Shown piece by piece: positions 16,809-25,263 of a DNA stretch of 36,661 bases. The notes beneath the pieces were generated by a model. It had not been told where the DNA came from. It searched no databases and saw only the letters and a list, made by a program, of their open reading frames with translations. This stretch comes from an uncultured Clostridium sp. (GTDB lineage: Bacteria; Bacillota; Clostridia; TANB77; CAG-508). Position 1 is the stretch's first letter. Each line of letters begins with the position of its first letter. A program made the translations under genes and the position numbers. Location of the stretch: assembly GCA_900557195.1 (NCBI GenBank), contig USRT01000020.1, positions 1 through 36,661 of the forward strand. The letters run 5' to 3'.

Positions 16809-18587
16809 ATGCCTACAAAAACTACTAACAATACTACTGCAGAAATACAATCAAATGTTAATTCTGCACAAACTGAATATAATAGCAGTTATGCTCAATT
16901 ATTACGTGACATAGAAAGCTTAAATACTACAGTAAATCAAACAATAAATGATGAAGTTGATAGATTAATTCCTAAAAAAGAAAAATCAAGAATTATGAAG
17001 AATACTTCTAGTAAGACTATCGACTCTCTTATAAGTGGGTTAAAACCAAGTGATTACTTTAAAATCACAGGAGTTAATGCATCTTCAATTCCAGATGCAA
17101 TGCAAATAGCTAAAGATTCCATGAAGCCAAGTGATATAGTAAGACCTTCAAGTATAGACAAACCAACATGGGATAGTTATTCTGTTGATCAAAAAAAAGA
17201 TGCAATTTTAGCTGATACTTCAAAATTAGAAGAATTTGTATTTAAAGGTATGCCTGTTACAGAAAAAAGAGCTCATATTAAAGCAGATCCTGCTATTTAC
17301 TTTGATATGTTACCAGATTCTGAAAAACTATATCTAATTGCTCAATATACACAAAGTGAAGATGAAGAATTGGGGAACACCTCAAAATTTATGGATAAAC
17401 TAGATAAGAGTCAAAAGAGAAAAGATCAATTAAAATCTTCTATAAAAAAGAAAGCTACAAAATTACTTACAAGTTTGCAACAAACTATAGATCAGAACAA
17501 AGCATTAATTAATACATTAAAATCAGAAATATCAGCCGAAAAAGCAGAACTACATAAATTACAAACTACACCAATTGATATAACAAAGTTTTCTGAATTT
17601 TATAAATCTAAAAATCCAAATGTTAAAGTACCACCTATTGATGAATTGAAAAAAATAGCTAAAGCTGATAGAGAAGATACTATTAAAGCTTTAAAAAAGA
17701 GTATAAAAGACAAAGAAACCGATTTACAAAGTGCAATAACTGAAAATTCAAAAGCTATAGAAACTATAGAATCTCTAAAAAAATCACTAGAAACAAAATT
17801 AGCTAGTAAAGATATATTTGTAGGAGATCAAGCAATTTCTGAAGATTCACAATCTACAACAGATTCTACATTACCATCTATGGCAGCAAATACATTTGGT
17901 TCTGAAAATCCAGATCCAAATTTACCACAAAGTAAAAAAGCAAAAAATATGGTGAAGAATATGGTAGAAAAAACAGACCTAGAAACGTTTAGAGATTATT
18001 TACAACAATATTCTTATCAAGATTTAGTTGCTATGGCAAAAAAATTAAAAGGTCCTTTTAATAAAAACAATTTAGATGATTTTCTATCTGTAGCTTACAA
18101 CGATATGAAAAAAACAGATACAGATTCAAAAGCATTTGGACCAATAAAAAAATTATTAGAGAAAAAATGTGGTATTACTCAGGTTTCTCAATTAACAGAT
18201 ATGAATTCATTATCAAATGAGCAACTTCAAAATATTCAATTTCTACTAATGGATTTAAATAATAATTATAGTACAAAACCACAAGCAGAAAAAGATCAGA
18301 TAGATTTATTAATGCAATATGTTAAACTTGGTATGTTAAAAAGAGAATGTGAACATTTTAAATTTTTTAAAAATCTAGTTAGAAATAGAGAACAAAAACA
18401 AAGATTCAATATGCTTACTACTCAATTAGAAAAACATGCTGAAAATCAATATACTGAAAGAAGCTCTATATTAGATAATTTAAACGAATTTAGAAAAAGA
18501 ATTAAACAACCACCAATTGATAAAAGTAAAAAACTTAGATCACCTCAAACTCCACATAGAAATAATTATGATGCTCACGAATTATAA
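16809..18587 (+). CDS. Large coiled-coil protein of unknown function
   Basis: I do not recognise this 592-residue protein. It has no signal peptide or membrane helix, so it is probably cytoplasmic. It starts with a Thr/Asn-rich stretch (MPTKTTNNTTAEIQSNVNSA). A motif occurs twice near 90-120 (LKPSDYFK and MKPSDIVR). A long coiled coil follows (about 195-330, with KKATKLLTSLQQTIDQNKAL and KKSIKDKETDLQSAIT). Then comes a Ser/Thr/Asn/Pro-rich linker (about 335-385), a second helical part, and a basic tail (PPIDKSKKLRSPQTPHRN). ATG 16809 follows AAAGGGGG. A strong terminator lies just after it. It is one of two large coiled-coil genes in the window, each preceded by a tiny charged gene. Confidence 0.75.
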   Translation: MPTKTTNNTTAEIQSNVNSAQTEYNSSYAQLLRDIESLNTTVNQTINDEVDRLIPKKEKSRIMKNTSSKTIDSLISGLKPSDYFKITGVNASSIPDAMQIAKDSMKPSDIVRPSSIDKPTWDSYSVDQKKDAILADTSKLEEFVFKGMPVTEKRAHIKADPAIYFDMLPDSEKLYLIAQYTQSEDEELGNTSKFMDKLDKSQKRKDQLKSSIKKKATKLLTSLQQTIDQNKALINTLKSEISAEKAELHKLQTTPIDITKFSEFYKSKNPNVKVPPIDELKKIAKADREDTIKALKKSIKDKETDLQSAITENSKAIETIESLKKSLETKLASKDIFVGDQAISEDSQSTTDSTLPSMAANTFGSENPDPNLPQSKKAKNMVKNMVEKTDLETFRDYLQQYSYQDLVAMAKKLKGPFNKNNLDDFLSVAYNDMKKTDTDSKAFGPIKKLLEKKCGITQVSQLTDMNSLSNEQLQNIQFLLMDLNNNYSTKPQAEKDQIDLLMQYVKLGMLKRECEHFKFFKNLVRNREQKQRFNMLTTQLEKHAENQYTERSSILDNLNEFRKRIKQPPIDKSKKLRSPQTPHRNNYDAHEL

Positions 18588-18600
18588 TATATATTTTCTA

Positions 18601-18637
18601 AAAAAAGAAATAAATCTCTACGATTTATTTCTTTTTT
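18601..18637 (+). terminator. Terminator of the first coiled-coil pair
   Basis: A perfect 16-bp inverted repeat (18601-18616 with 18622-18637, core GAAATAAATC) with a 5-nt loop, ending in six Ts. Confidence 0.85.
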
Positions 18638-18778
18638 ATATTATCATATTTATTAATCAGATGAATAATCACACTTATATTAATCAACATAATTAATTGT
18701 ATAGTTATACATTACTAACTTCATAGCATAATATAAATTTTTCCTATTAAATAGAACATATTTAGCAAAACTTCTATA

Positions 18779-18807
18779 TTGACTATCACACAAATTTAAT
18801 GTATTAT
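18779..18807 (+). promoter_or_regulatory. Promoter of clpE-pgsA
   Basis: TTGACT (18779-18784), a 17-bp spacer and TATTAT (18802-18807). I see no CtsR-type repeat (GGTCAAA direct repeat) around it. Confidence 0.5.
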
Positions 18808-18843
18808 ATAATAATATTAATGATAAAAAAGGAGATAAAATAT

Positions 18844-21153
18844 ATGCTATGTTCAATATGCAATAAAAATACAGCTGTAGTTTTTGTTAATAAACCATCA
18901 CCAGATGGTAATAGCAAATTAGAAGGACTTTGTTATGAATGTGCAAAGAAAAAAGGAATTAATCCTATAGATACACTAGTAAAACAAGCTAATTTATCTG
19001 AATCAGATATAGAAGATATGACAAGACAATTTGAAGATATGTTTAAAGATATTTCAGGAGAACTAGATAATATAAATCCAGATGATTTAGGTTTAAATGA
19101 TAATGGAGATTTAAATAGTGCATCACTTGGTTCAATTTTTTCTGGTATTTTTAATAACGATTCTACATCTTCAAATGATGAACCAAACAGTTCTAATACA
19201 AAAAAAATAAAAGTAGAAAAGAAAAATAATAATACTAAAAAGAAAAAAGCTTTAGATACATATGGTACAAACCTTACATATAAAGCAAAAAATAATGGAT
19301 TAGATAATGTTATTGGAAGAGATAAAGAAATACAAAGAATTATTCAAATTTTAAATAGACGTTCTAAAAATAACCCTTGTCTAATAGGAGAACCTGGTGT
19401 TGGTAAAACTGCAATTGCTCAAGGGCTAGCAATAAAAATTGCGAATGGAAAAGTTCCAGCTAAGTTACTAAATAAAGAAGTATATTTGTTAGATATGACT
19501 TCAGTTATTGCAGGAACACAATTTAGAGGTCAATTTGAATCAAGAATGAAATCTATAATAGATGAATGCAAATCTTTAGGAAACATTATATTAGTTATAG
19601 ATGAAATTCATAATATCATGGGAGCTGGCGACGCTGAAAACTCTATGAATGCAGCAAATATCTTAAAGCCATCTCTTTCTAGTGGTGAGATTCAGCTAAT
19701 TGGAACAACAACTTTAAAAGAATACAGAAAACATATCGAAAAAGATACTGCTTTGGAAAGAAGATTTCAACCTGTACTTGTTGAAGAACCATCTATAGAT
19801 GATTCTATTGGCATTCTTGAAGGAATAAAAAAATATTATGAAGATTTTCATAAAGTAAAAATATCAAATGATATTATAAAACAAACTGTTATAATGTCTG
19901 AAAAATATATTCATGATAGATTTTTACCTGATAAAGCAATAGATATCTTAGATGAAGCTTGTTCTCGAATAAACTTAAATAATAAAGATTTATATGAGCT
20001 AGAAGTTTTAAAAAATGAACTAAAAAACATTCAAGAAGAAAAAGAAGAAGCTGCTCTTGCAGATTCTACAGAGGACTATAAAAAAGCTGCAGATTTAAAA
20101 ATGAAAGAATGTACCATTCAAGAAAAAATAGATACTTTAACAAAAAAACTTACAGTAAAAAATCTTACAGTTTCAGATATAGCAAATGTAATAGAACATT
20201 GGACTAAAATTCCAGTTCAAAAGATTACAGAAGAAGAAACACACAAACTTCTAAATTTAGAAAATAATCTACACAAAAATGTAATAGGTCAAAATGAAGC
20301 TGTAGAAGCCGTTTCACGTGCTATTAGAAGAAACCGAGCAGGTTTAAAAACAACTAAAAGACCACCTTCATTTATATTTGTAGGTCCCACAGGTGTCGGT
20401 AAAACTCAGCTTGCAAAATCACTTGCATACGAAATGTTTGGTGATGAAAATTCTATTATTAGAGTAGATATGTCTGAATATATGGAAAGTCATTCTACTT
20501 CTAAGTTAATTGGTTCACCTCCAGGTTATGTTGGATATGATGATGCAGGTCAATTAACAGAAAAAGTAAAAAGAAAACCTTATTCAATCGTACTTTTAGA
20601 TGAAATAGAAAAAGCTCATCCTGATGTATTTAACATATTATTACAAGTATTAGATGATGGAAGACTTACAGATTCACAAGGAAATGTAATTAATTTTGAA
20701 AATACTATAATTATTATGACATCAAATGCAGGTTCACAAATTAACCACACATCTATCGGTTTTGGAGCAAATAAAGAAGCTAATAAAAATAAAGTTTTAG
20801 ACTCTTTAAGAGAAACATTTAGACCTGAATTTTTAAATAGAATAGATGAAATAGTAGTTTTTGAACAGCTGGATAATAATCAATTATTAGAAATTATAGA
20901 ATTAATGTTATCAGAAACAAAACTTGTATTATCTGATAAAAATATTATAATGAATGTATCAAATGAAGCAAAAAACTTTATATTACAAAAAGGAACAGAT
21001 ATAAAATATGGAGCAAGACCTTTAAGAAGAGCTATTCAAAGGTATATAGAAGATGAATTATCTGACCTTATATTAAAACAAGATTTGAAAAATGGCCAAA
21101 CAGTAAACATCAATTTAGAAAACAATCAATTACAATTCAAAATAGAAAATTAA
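18844..21153 (+). CDS. clpE: ClpE-type AAA+ ATPase with N-terminal zinc finger
   Basis: HSP100 unfoldase of the ClpC/ClpE group that feeds ClpP. The N-terminus carries a four-Cys zinc finger (MLCSICNKN ... LCYECAKKKG, residues 3-42). This is typical of ClpE, and the ClpC N-domain repeats are absent. A Ser/Asn/Lys-rich linker leads to AAA-1, with Walker A GEPGVGKTA, Walker B VIDEIHNI and the arginine region DTALERRFQPV. A short middle coiled coil (KNIQEEKEEAALADSTEDYK) precedes AAA-2, with GPTGVGKTQ, VLLDEIEKAHPD and the sensor region KYGARPLRRAI. ATG 18844 is chosen because AAAAGGAGA lies just before it and the zinc finger starts there; an ATG 45 bases upstream lacks a binding site. It is 22 bp from pgsA. 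Regulation by CtsR is not evident. Confidence 0.9.
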   Translation: MLCSICNKNTAVVFVNKPSPDGNSKLEGLCYECAKKKGINPIDTLVKQANLSESDIEDMTRQFEDMFKDISGELDNINPDDLGLNDNGDLNSASLGSIFSGIFNNDSTSSNDEPNSSNTKKIKVEKKNNNTKKKKALDTYGTNLTYKAKNNGLDNVIGRDKEIQRIIQILNRRSKNNPCLIGEPGVGKTAIAQGLAIKIANGKVPAKLLNKEVYLLDMTSVIAGTQFRGQFESRMKSIIDECKSLGNIILVIDEIHNIMGAGDAENSMNAANILKPSLSSGEIQLIGTTTLKEYRKHIEKDTALERRFQPVLVEEPSIDDSIGILEGIKKYYEDFHKVKISNDIIKQTVIMSEKYIHDRFLPDKAIDILDEACSRINLNNKDLYELEVLKNELKNIQEEKEEAALADSTEDYKKAADLKMKECTIQEKIDTLTKKLTVKNLTVSDIANVIEHWTKIPVQKITEEETHKLLNLENNLHKNVIGQNEAVEAVSRAIRRNRAGLKTTKRPPSFIFVGPTGVGKTQLAKSLAYEMFGDENSIIRVDMSEYMESHSTSKLIGSPPGYVGYDDAGQLTEKVKRKPYSIVLLDEIEKAHPDVFNILLQVLDDGRLTDSQGNVINFENTIIIMTSNAGSQINHTSIGFGANKEANKNKVLDSLRETFRPEFLNRIDEIVVFEQLDNNQLLEIIELMLSETKLVLSDKNIIMNVSNEAKNFILQKGTDIKYGARPLRRAIQRYIEDELSDLILKQDLKNGQTVNINLENNQLQFKIEN

Positions 21154-21175
21154 ATGTACTAATGGAGGAATTTAT

Positions 21176-21739
21176 ATGTTTAAATATGTACCTAATATAT
21201 TAACTATGTTTAGATTTGTATTAATACCTTTTATATTTACTTCTATAATTCAATCTAATTACATAGCAGCATTTATTCTCTTAACTATTTCTGGCATTAC
21301 AGATATATTAGATGGTTTTATTGCAAGGAAATTTAATTTTATAACTAATTTTGGAAAATTAATAGATCCCCTTTCTGATAAAGCAACTCAAATTTCTGTT
21401 TTAACAGCTTTATGTATAGAGAATATAATTCCTCTATGGATTTTGTTTGTTGTATTTTTGAAGGAACTTATAATGATAGCAGGAGCTTCTTTTCTTTATG
21501 GAAAAGAATTAGTTGTTTCCAGCAAGTGGTATGGAAAACTTGCTACTGTATTATTTTATATAGCAATAGTTTCTTCATTTATTGTAAAATATTTCGAAAT
21601 TGCTTTTCATTTTGATACTTATATTTACTATTTAGCATTATTTATGACTATTTTTTCTTTGATAATGTATTTCGAAGCATTTTATAAACAAGGTTATCTA
21701 AAAAAAGAAAACTTAAAAATTGTTGATAAAAATAAATAA
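21176..21739 (+). CDS. pgsA: CDP-diacylglycerol--glycerol-3-phosphate 3-phosphatidyltransferase
   Basis: Membrane enzyme making phosphatidylglycerophosphate, the precursor of phosphatidylglycerol. The CDP-alcohol phosphotransferase signature D-x2-D-G-x2-A-R-x8-G-x3-D-x3-D is complete in DILDGFIARKFNFITNFGKL followed by IDPLSD (residues about 45-70). Four to six hydrophobic helices cover the 187 residues, and the N-terminus MFKYVPNILTMFRFVLIP is typical. ATG 21176 follows GGAGG and lies 22 bp after clpE. The family also contains PgsA-like enzymes with other acceptors, but the length and N-terminus favour PgsA. Confidence 0.92.
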   Translation: MFKYVPNILTMFRFVLIPFIFTSIIQSNYIAAFILLTISGITDILDGFIARKFNFITNFGKLIDPLSDKATQISVLTALCIENIIPLWILFVVFLKELIMIAGASFLYGKELVVSSKWYGKLATVLFYIAIVSSFIVKYFEIAFHFDTYIYYLALFMTIFSLIMYFEAFYKQGYLKKENLKIVDKNK

Positions 21740-21741
21740 TA

Positions 21742-21771
21742 TACACTAAACTAAAAAAATAGTTTAGTGTA
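21742..21771. repeat. Inverted repeat after pgsA
   Basis: A perfect 12-bp inverted repeat TACACTAAACTA/TAGTTTAGTGTA with a 6-nt A loop, three bases after the pgsA stop and without a T run. It may protect the 3' end of the mRNA or assist the terminator at 21791. Confidence 0.5.
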
Positions 21772-21790
21772 CTATATAAAAAGGAAACAA

Positions 21791-21829
21791 AAAAATGAAT
21801 TGTTATATAAAAAATAACAATTCATTTTT
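21791..21829. terminator. Bidirectional terminator between pgsA and the BofC-like gene
   Basis: A 16-bp inverted repeat (21791-21806 with 21814-21829, core ATGAATTGTTAT) with flanking A and T tracts. It gives a hairpin plus T run on both strands and serves the two convergent genes. Confidence 0.85.
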
Positions 21830-21848
21830 TATCTCCTCTTTATTGACA

Positions 21849-22436
21849 TTATTCAAAATCTTCAATAATCTGATTTAGTTTTTCTAAACCGTTTACTTTT
21901 ATCCCGTCTTTTAATTGCTTTAAATCTGTTTCTGGCAAATACTGAACTTCTATAGAAGTAACATCATATATTATTTCTTTACCTTCACTATCTAACTTAA
22001 AAACAACTATATTTCCGTCTTTTTCTTTTATTATATAATCATTGTCACACACGCTATCTACTTCTTTATATAAAACTACACTATCTGCAGAAAACTTTTT
22101 AATATCCCATTCACTATACTTTTCTGTTATATCTTGTTCAGTTTTATTTATTATATCCTCTTCAGCCATCTTCTCTTCTTTAACAGTATGTCCACACTCT
22201 TTATAATAAGTATTAAAACTTAAAATTGCATCTGGTGAAATTTTAGTACTTGAATAGCTTGTAGTAATAACTTCAGTATCTTTTATTGTAGAATTGTCTT
22301 CTATTTCAGCAAATTTATCTATACTCTCCATCCTAGAACCTTTTTCGTCTTTATTTGCTATAATTAACAACATGATACTACTTATAGATATTATTAGTAA
22401 AATTAATATTATAATATATAAAATCCACTTTTTCAT
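21849..22436 (-). CDS. Membrane-anchored BofC C-terminal-domain-like protein
   Basis: An N-terminal membrane helix (5-27) is followed by an extracytoplasmic Thr/Ser-rich linker. A C-terminal domain (about 75-195) matches the pattern of the BofC C-terminal family: YYKECGHTV, EKYSEWDIKKFS, a second Cys in DSVCDNDYIIKEKDGNIVVF, and the LPETDLKQLKDGIKVNGLEK tail ending in a Glu-Asp-Phe motif. BofC in Bacillus is a forespore inhibitor of the SpoIVB protease. Clostridial proteins with only this domain are of unknown function, so a sporulation link is only suggestive. The two Cys residues could form a disulfide. ATG 22436 has a weak TAGGTGG binding site. Confidence 0.75.
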   Translation of the reverse strand: MKKWILYIIILILLIISISSIMLLIIANKDEKGSRMESIDKFAEIEDNSTIKDTEVITTSYSSTKISPDAILSFNTYYKECGHTVKEEKMAEEDIINKTEQDITEKYSEWDIKKFSADSVVLYKEVDSVCDNDYIIKEKDGNIVVFKLDSEGKEIIYDVTSIEVQYLPETDLKQLKDGIKVNGLEKLNQIIEDFE

Positions 22437-22511
22437 ATAACCACCTACACTTTATAGTAGTATGTACATTATTTAGTGATTCTATACATTCTACTTACTA
22501 TAGGTGTCCTT

Positions 22512-22540
22512 CTTAATATATACATATTGTATATATTAAG
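22512..22540. repeat. Perfect palindrome upstream of the BofC-like gene
   Basis: 12-bp arms CTTAATATATAC/GTATATATTAAG with a 5-nt spacer in the 141-bp gap between the phosphodiesterase and BofC-like genes. There is no T run on either strand. It could be an operator or a chance AT palindrome. Confidence 0.4.
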
Positions 22541-22577
22541 CTATTTTCTTGTAAAAACTTAGATTTTTACTAAATTG

Positions 22578-23738
22578 CTATTTTTTTATAACTACTACTG
22601 GAACTTCCATTTCATCTACAGTTAATCCACAATGAGTAGATTTTTTTACTGGCTTTCCTTCTGCTAAAAAAGTTTCAAGTCTTATCATACTTCCAGAAAC
22701 TGATAAAGCTACATAGTTTCCAATAAAATCATCAATTTTATAATGTTTATCTCCATATCCTAGGAAATGATACTTATTCAAAAAATCATCTTTTGTCATT
22801 AACCAAAATTCGTCTTTAAATATTTTATTAAATCTTTGTACAAATATTTCTTTCATTTCTTCTTTAACCCAAAATGTTAAAATTCTAGATTCTAATGATG
22901 CTGGCATAATAAGGCATTCTTGGATTTCTGGATAATCAAGCAAAGTATATGACCTTTCAATATCTTTATGACCATGATCTGCAGATACAATTAAAATTGT
23001 ATTTTCATCAAATCCCTTAACCATTTGAGCTATTTTATCTTCTGTATCTTTAACAAATGTCTTAACTTCTTTCGAAGTTGTTCCAAATTTATGTAATAAT
23101 CCATCAGGATTATCTGAATAAGCAAATATAAACTTTCTATCTGGCATTGTACATAAATCATTTATATTCATTATTAATTCATCTATATTATTTGCTTTTA
23201 TAGAACGCATTGCCCTTCTTTCTGCATATTCTGGCTCTATTTCATATGCTTTTACATTAGGAGAAGCTTTCTCAATCCTATTAAATATTGTTTCATAATT
23301 AATAACCGTTTTATATACATCTATTAATGGTTTCTTTAATGGCTCTCTCATATATGATTCATTATGTGAAAACATGTCAAGTGCTCTTCCATATTCTTTA
23401 AAATATTGAGACCATGCAATCCACCCAGTCTCATATGGCGGACGTCCAGAATAATAAGTTGTTAAAGCAGCTGTTGTTGTAGAAGGATAAACAGAAGTAA
23501 CACAATCTATCTTATTTTTATTTAAATATCCTTCTGGAGAAATACTATTTAATATACGTTCCCCTAATCCATCTAATATTAAAAATATAACATTTTTATA
23601 TTTCTTCTCGTTTAGTAATATATCAATTTTCTCAGATGATTTATGTTTTGTTTCAACATTGTAATATTTTAAAATAGATGTTATTGTTCCTAATATACAA
23701 TGTTCATAATCTGGCAATACTATATCTTTATACTTCAT
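22578..23738 (-). CDS. Alkaline-phosphatase-superfamily phosphodiesterase/nucleotide pyrophosphatase-like protein
   Basis: A cytoplasmic member of the type I phosphodiesterase/nucleotide pyrophosphatase fold. The first metal Asp is in NVIFLILDGLGERIL, the catalytic Thr in VYPSTTTAALTTYYSGRPPYE, then FAYSDNPDGLLHKFG and the second metal motif ILIVSADHGHKDIE. The 386-residue length fits the single catalytic domain. There is no signal peptide. The substrate is unknown; PglZ-like and phosphoglycerate-mutase-like relatives share the fold. ATG 23738 follows GAAAGGA. It has about 240 bp of non-coding DNA upstream and no tight operon partner. Confidence 0.82.
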   Translation of the reverse strand: MKYKDIVLPDYEHCILGTITSILKYYNVETKHKSSEKIDILLNEKKYKNVIFLILDGLGERILNSISPEGYLNKNKIDCVTSVYPSTTTAALTTYYSGRPPYETGWIAWSQYFKEYGRALDMFSHNESYMREPLKKPLIDVYKTVINYETIFNRIEKASPNVKAYEIEPEYAERRAMRSIKANNIDELIMNINDLCTMPDRKFIFAYSDNPDGLLHKFGTTSKEVKTFVKDTEDKIAQMVKGFDENTILIVSADHGHKDIERSYTLLDYPEIQECLIMPASLESRILTFWVKEEMKEIFVQRFNKIFKDEFWLMTKDDFLNKYHFLGYGDKHYKIDDFIGNYVALSVSGSMIRLETFLAEGKPVKKSTHCGLTVDEMEVPVVVIKK

Positions 23739-23923
23739 ATATTATTCCTTTCTAAAATAAAATTTATTTTAATTATTATATAGTAAAAAAAAATAAAATT
23801 CAAGATTTATGATTACATCAAAAATCTCTTTTGTGCATATAAGGTTATTAGTCAGCCTTTAATATAAATTTTGTACCAAGTTTATGTGATAGCTAAATAA
23901 GTCTTCTGTCCAGTAATCATATA

Positions 23924-23963
23924 AACAAAAGAAGACCCAATTTATAAGGTCTCCTTTTGTTTT
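23924..23963 (-). terminator. Terminator of the HIT-domain gene
   Basis: An inverted repeat (23926-23937 and 23948-23959), perfect as RNA on the minus strand with one G-U pair, is followed by TTTATAT. The remaining gap to 23739 shows no gene. Confidence 0.8.
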
Positions 23964-23981
23964 GAATACTTCTGTAACTAA

Positions 23982-25028
23982 TTAATAGCCGATGTTAAAA
24001 TCAGTTCTTAAGGGATATCCCTTTACGAATCCGGCTGTTGCAGTTACAATTCTTTCTGAAAGAAATGGCTGATTCTGTTTAAGGAACTGATAAAAATCGT
24101 TGAAGGTATCAATTATGTTTTCTGTAAAAGGATCCTTCCTCCAGTTGGTCGAATCGTTATCGATACCAAGCATCTTACCGATTACCTGTCTAGGGAATTG
24201 CCTCTGCACATATACATTTGGATTGTTAACTACCATTAACTTTCCGTTTGCACCTTCCTGATAGGACAGATACTTAGAGTCTTTTGTCTCTCTGATATCT
24301 CCAATTGGTTCTAAACAAACCATGTCGAGATATCTCTGTTCAAATTTCACACCCCACGCAACATGTGTATGTGCATGAACTATCGACCTTTTATGGCTGG
24401 AAAATCCGTTAGGATTTGAACCATGCTCAAAAAATATAACAGGTTCATCTCCATACATCATTTTAAGCATAAACTCCACATCTTCCATCACCTGATGATA
24501 TTCAGCCATGTGTTCATCTGGAATATTTGCTGCTGACAAAACATGAGATTTAGGGCAAATCATAATCATACCCTTTTTGAGGCATCCCAATTCAATCTTT
24601 ACAAAAAAATGCTCTGACTCATAAATGATGACATCATTCACATATTTTGTTGACTGATTATAGAGATATAATGGACCTTTAATGTCCATATGCTCTGCAA
24701 TTCTGCACAAGAAACATCTATCCTTAGCTGTGTCAAACTTTTGGTCAGACACATATTCTCCACACTCAAAACCGTTTCTGTGAGAAAATATAATGAAGTC
24801 TTCATTCCCGAAAATAAATTCAGGAACCTCCAAAATTGGATAATTCTTCTTTATGTCCTCAGTTACATGCTTTGCTAACATCAACGGAGTTTTATTGCAA
24901 CTCCATGTCATCTCAATTTCTTTAGCATCAGTTATAATCTGAATTGCCTCGAAACTGAATTCCTTCCGAAATTCTTTGTTGTCCTCGTAGTTGGTTGCAA
25001 CAAGTACAACCTGTCTCTCAGTAATCAT
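23982..25028 (-). CDS. HIT-domain nucleotide hydrolase/transferase-like protein, probably acquired
   Basis: A histidine-triad protein: the HIT signature VHAHTHVAWG lies near residue 225, preceded by a zinc-type pair in RCFLCRIAEH and PLYLYNQSTKY. This resembles GalT/ApaH-like HIT enzymes acting on nucleotides or nucleotidylated substrates. ATG 25028 follows AAAGGGGA; ATG 25046 contains that site. Base composition is clearly higher in GC than the neighbours, with many TTC, ATC, GTC, AAG and GCC codons. It stands alone with its own promoter and terminator, all signs of recent transfer. It contains the only in-frame CGG codon in the window that is not at a frame break (24968-24966, Arg in KEFRKEF). 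If CGG forces a +1 shift in this host, this protein would be truncated soon after residue 21. I do not know its substrate. Confidence 0.8.
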   Translation of the reverse strand: MITERQVVLVATNYEDNKEFRKEFSFEAIQIITDAKEIEMTWSCNKTPLMLAKHVTEDIKKNYPILEVPEFIFGNEDFIIFSHRNGFECGEYVSDQKFDTAKDRCFLCRIAEHMDIKGPLYLYNQSTKYVNDVIIYESEHFFVKIELGCLKKGMIMICPKSHVLSAANIPDEHMAEYHQVMEDVEFMLKMMYGDEPVIFFEHGSNPNGFSSHKRSIVHAHTHVAWGVKFEQRYLDMVCLEPIGDIRETKDSKYLSYQEGANGKLMVVNNPNVYVQRQFPRQVIGKMLGIDNDSTNWRKDPFTENIIDTFNDFYQFLKQNQPFLSERIVTATAGFVKGYPLRTDFNIGY

Positions 25029-25116
25029 AAGTGATTCCCCTTTCATTACTGTGTCATTATGGTTGATTTCTTACAAAAGCTCAAATTAGATTTCAAAAAT
25101 TTGTGCTCATATTACA

Positions 25117-25145
25117 ATTATACCACCTTTTCTAAAAAAAGGCAA
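25117..25145 (-). promoter_or_regulatory. Promoter of the HIT-domain gene
   Basis: On the minus strand TTGCCT (25145-25140), a 17-bp spacer and TATAAT (25122-25117) preceded by GTGG. It sits between comEC and the HIT gene. Confidence 0.6.
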
Positions 25146-25263
25146 AAATATGTCTATAAATGAGTTTCTATCACATTTTTAAAATTTTCTTTTTATTATT
25201 TTATTACTACTTAAATAATTTTATTTCCACAATATTAAAATCGAATTCATCTCGCTTCTTTAC

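Noticed and set aside
23982..25028. Insertion sequence or transposon carrying the HIT gene
   Set aside because: No transposase, terminal repeats or target duplication are visible at its borders; only base composition and isolation suggest transfer.
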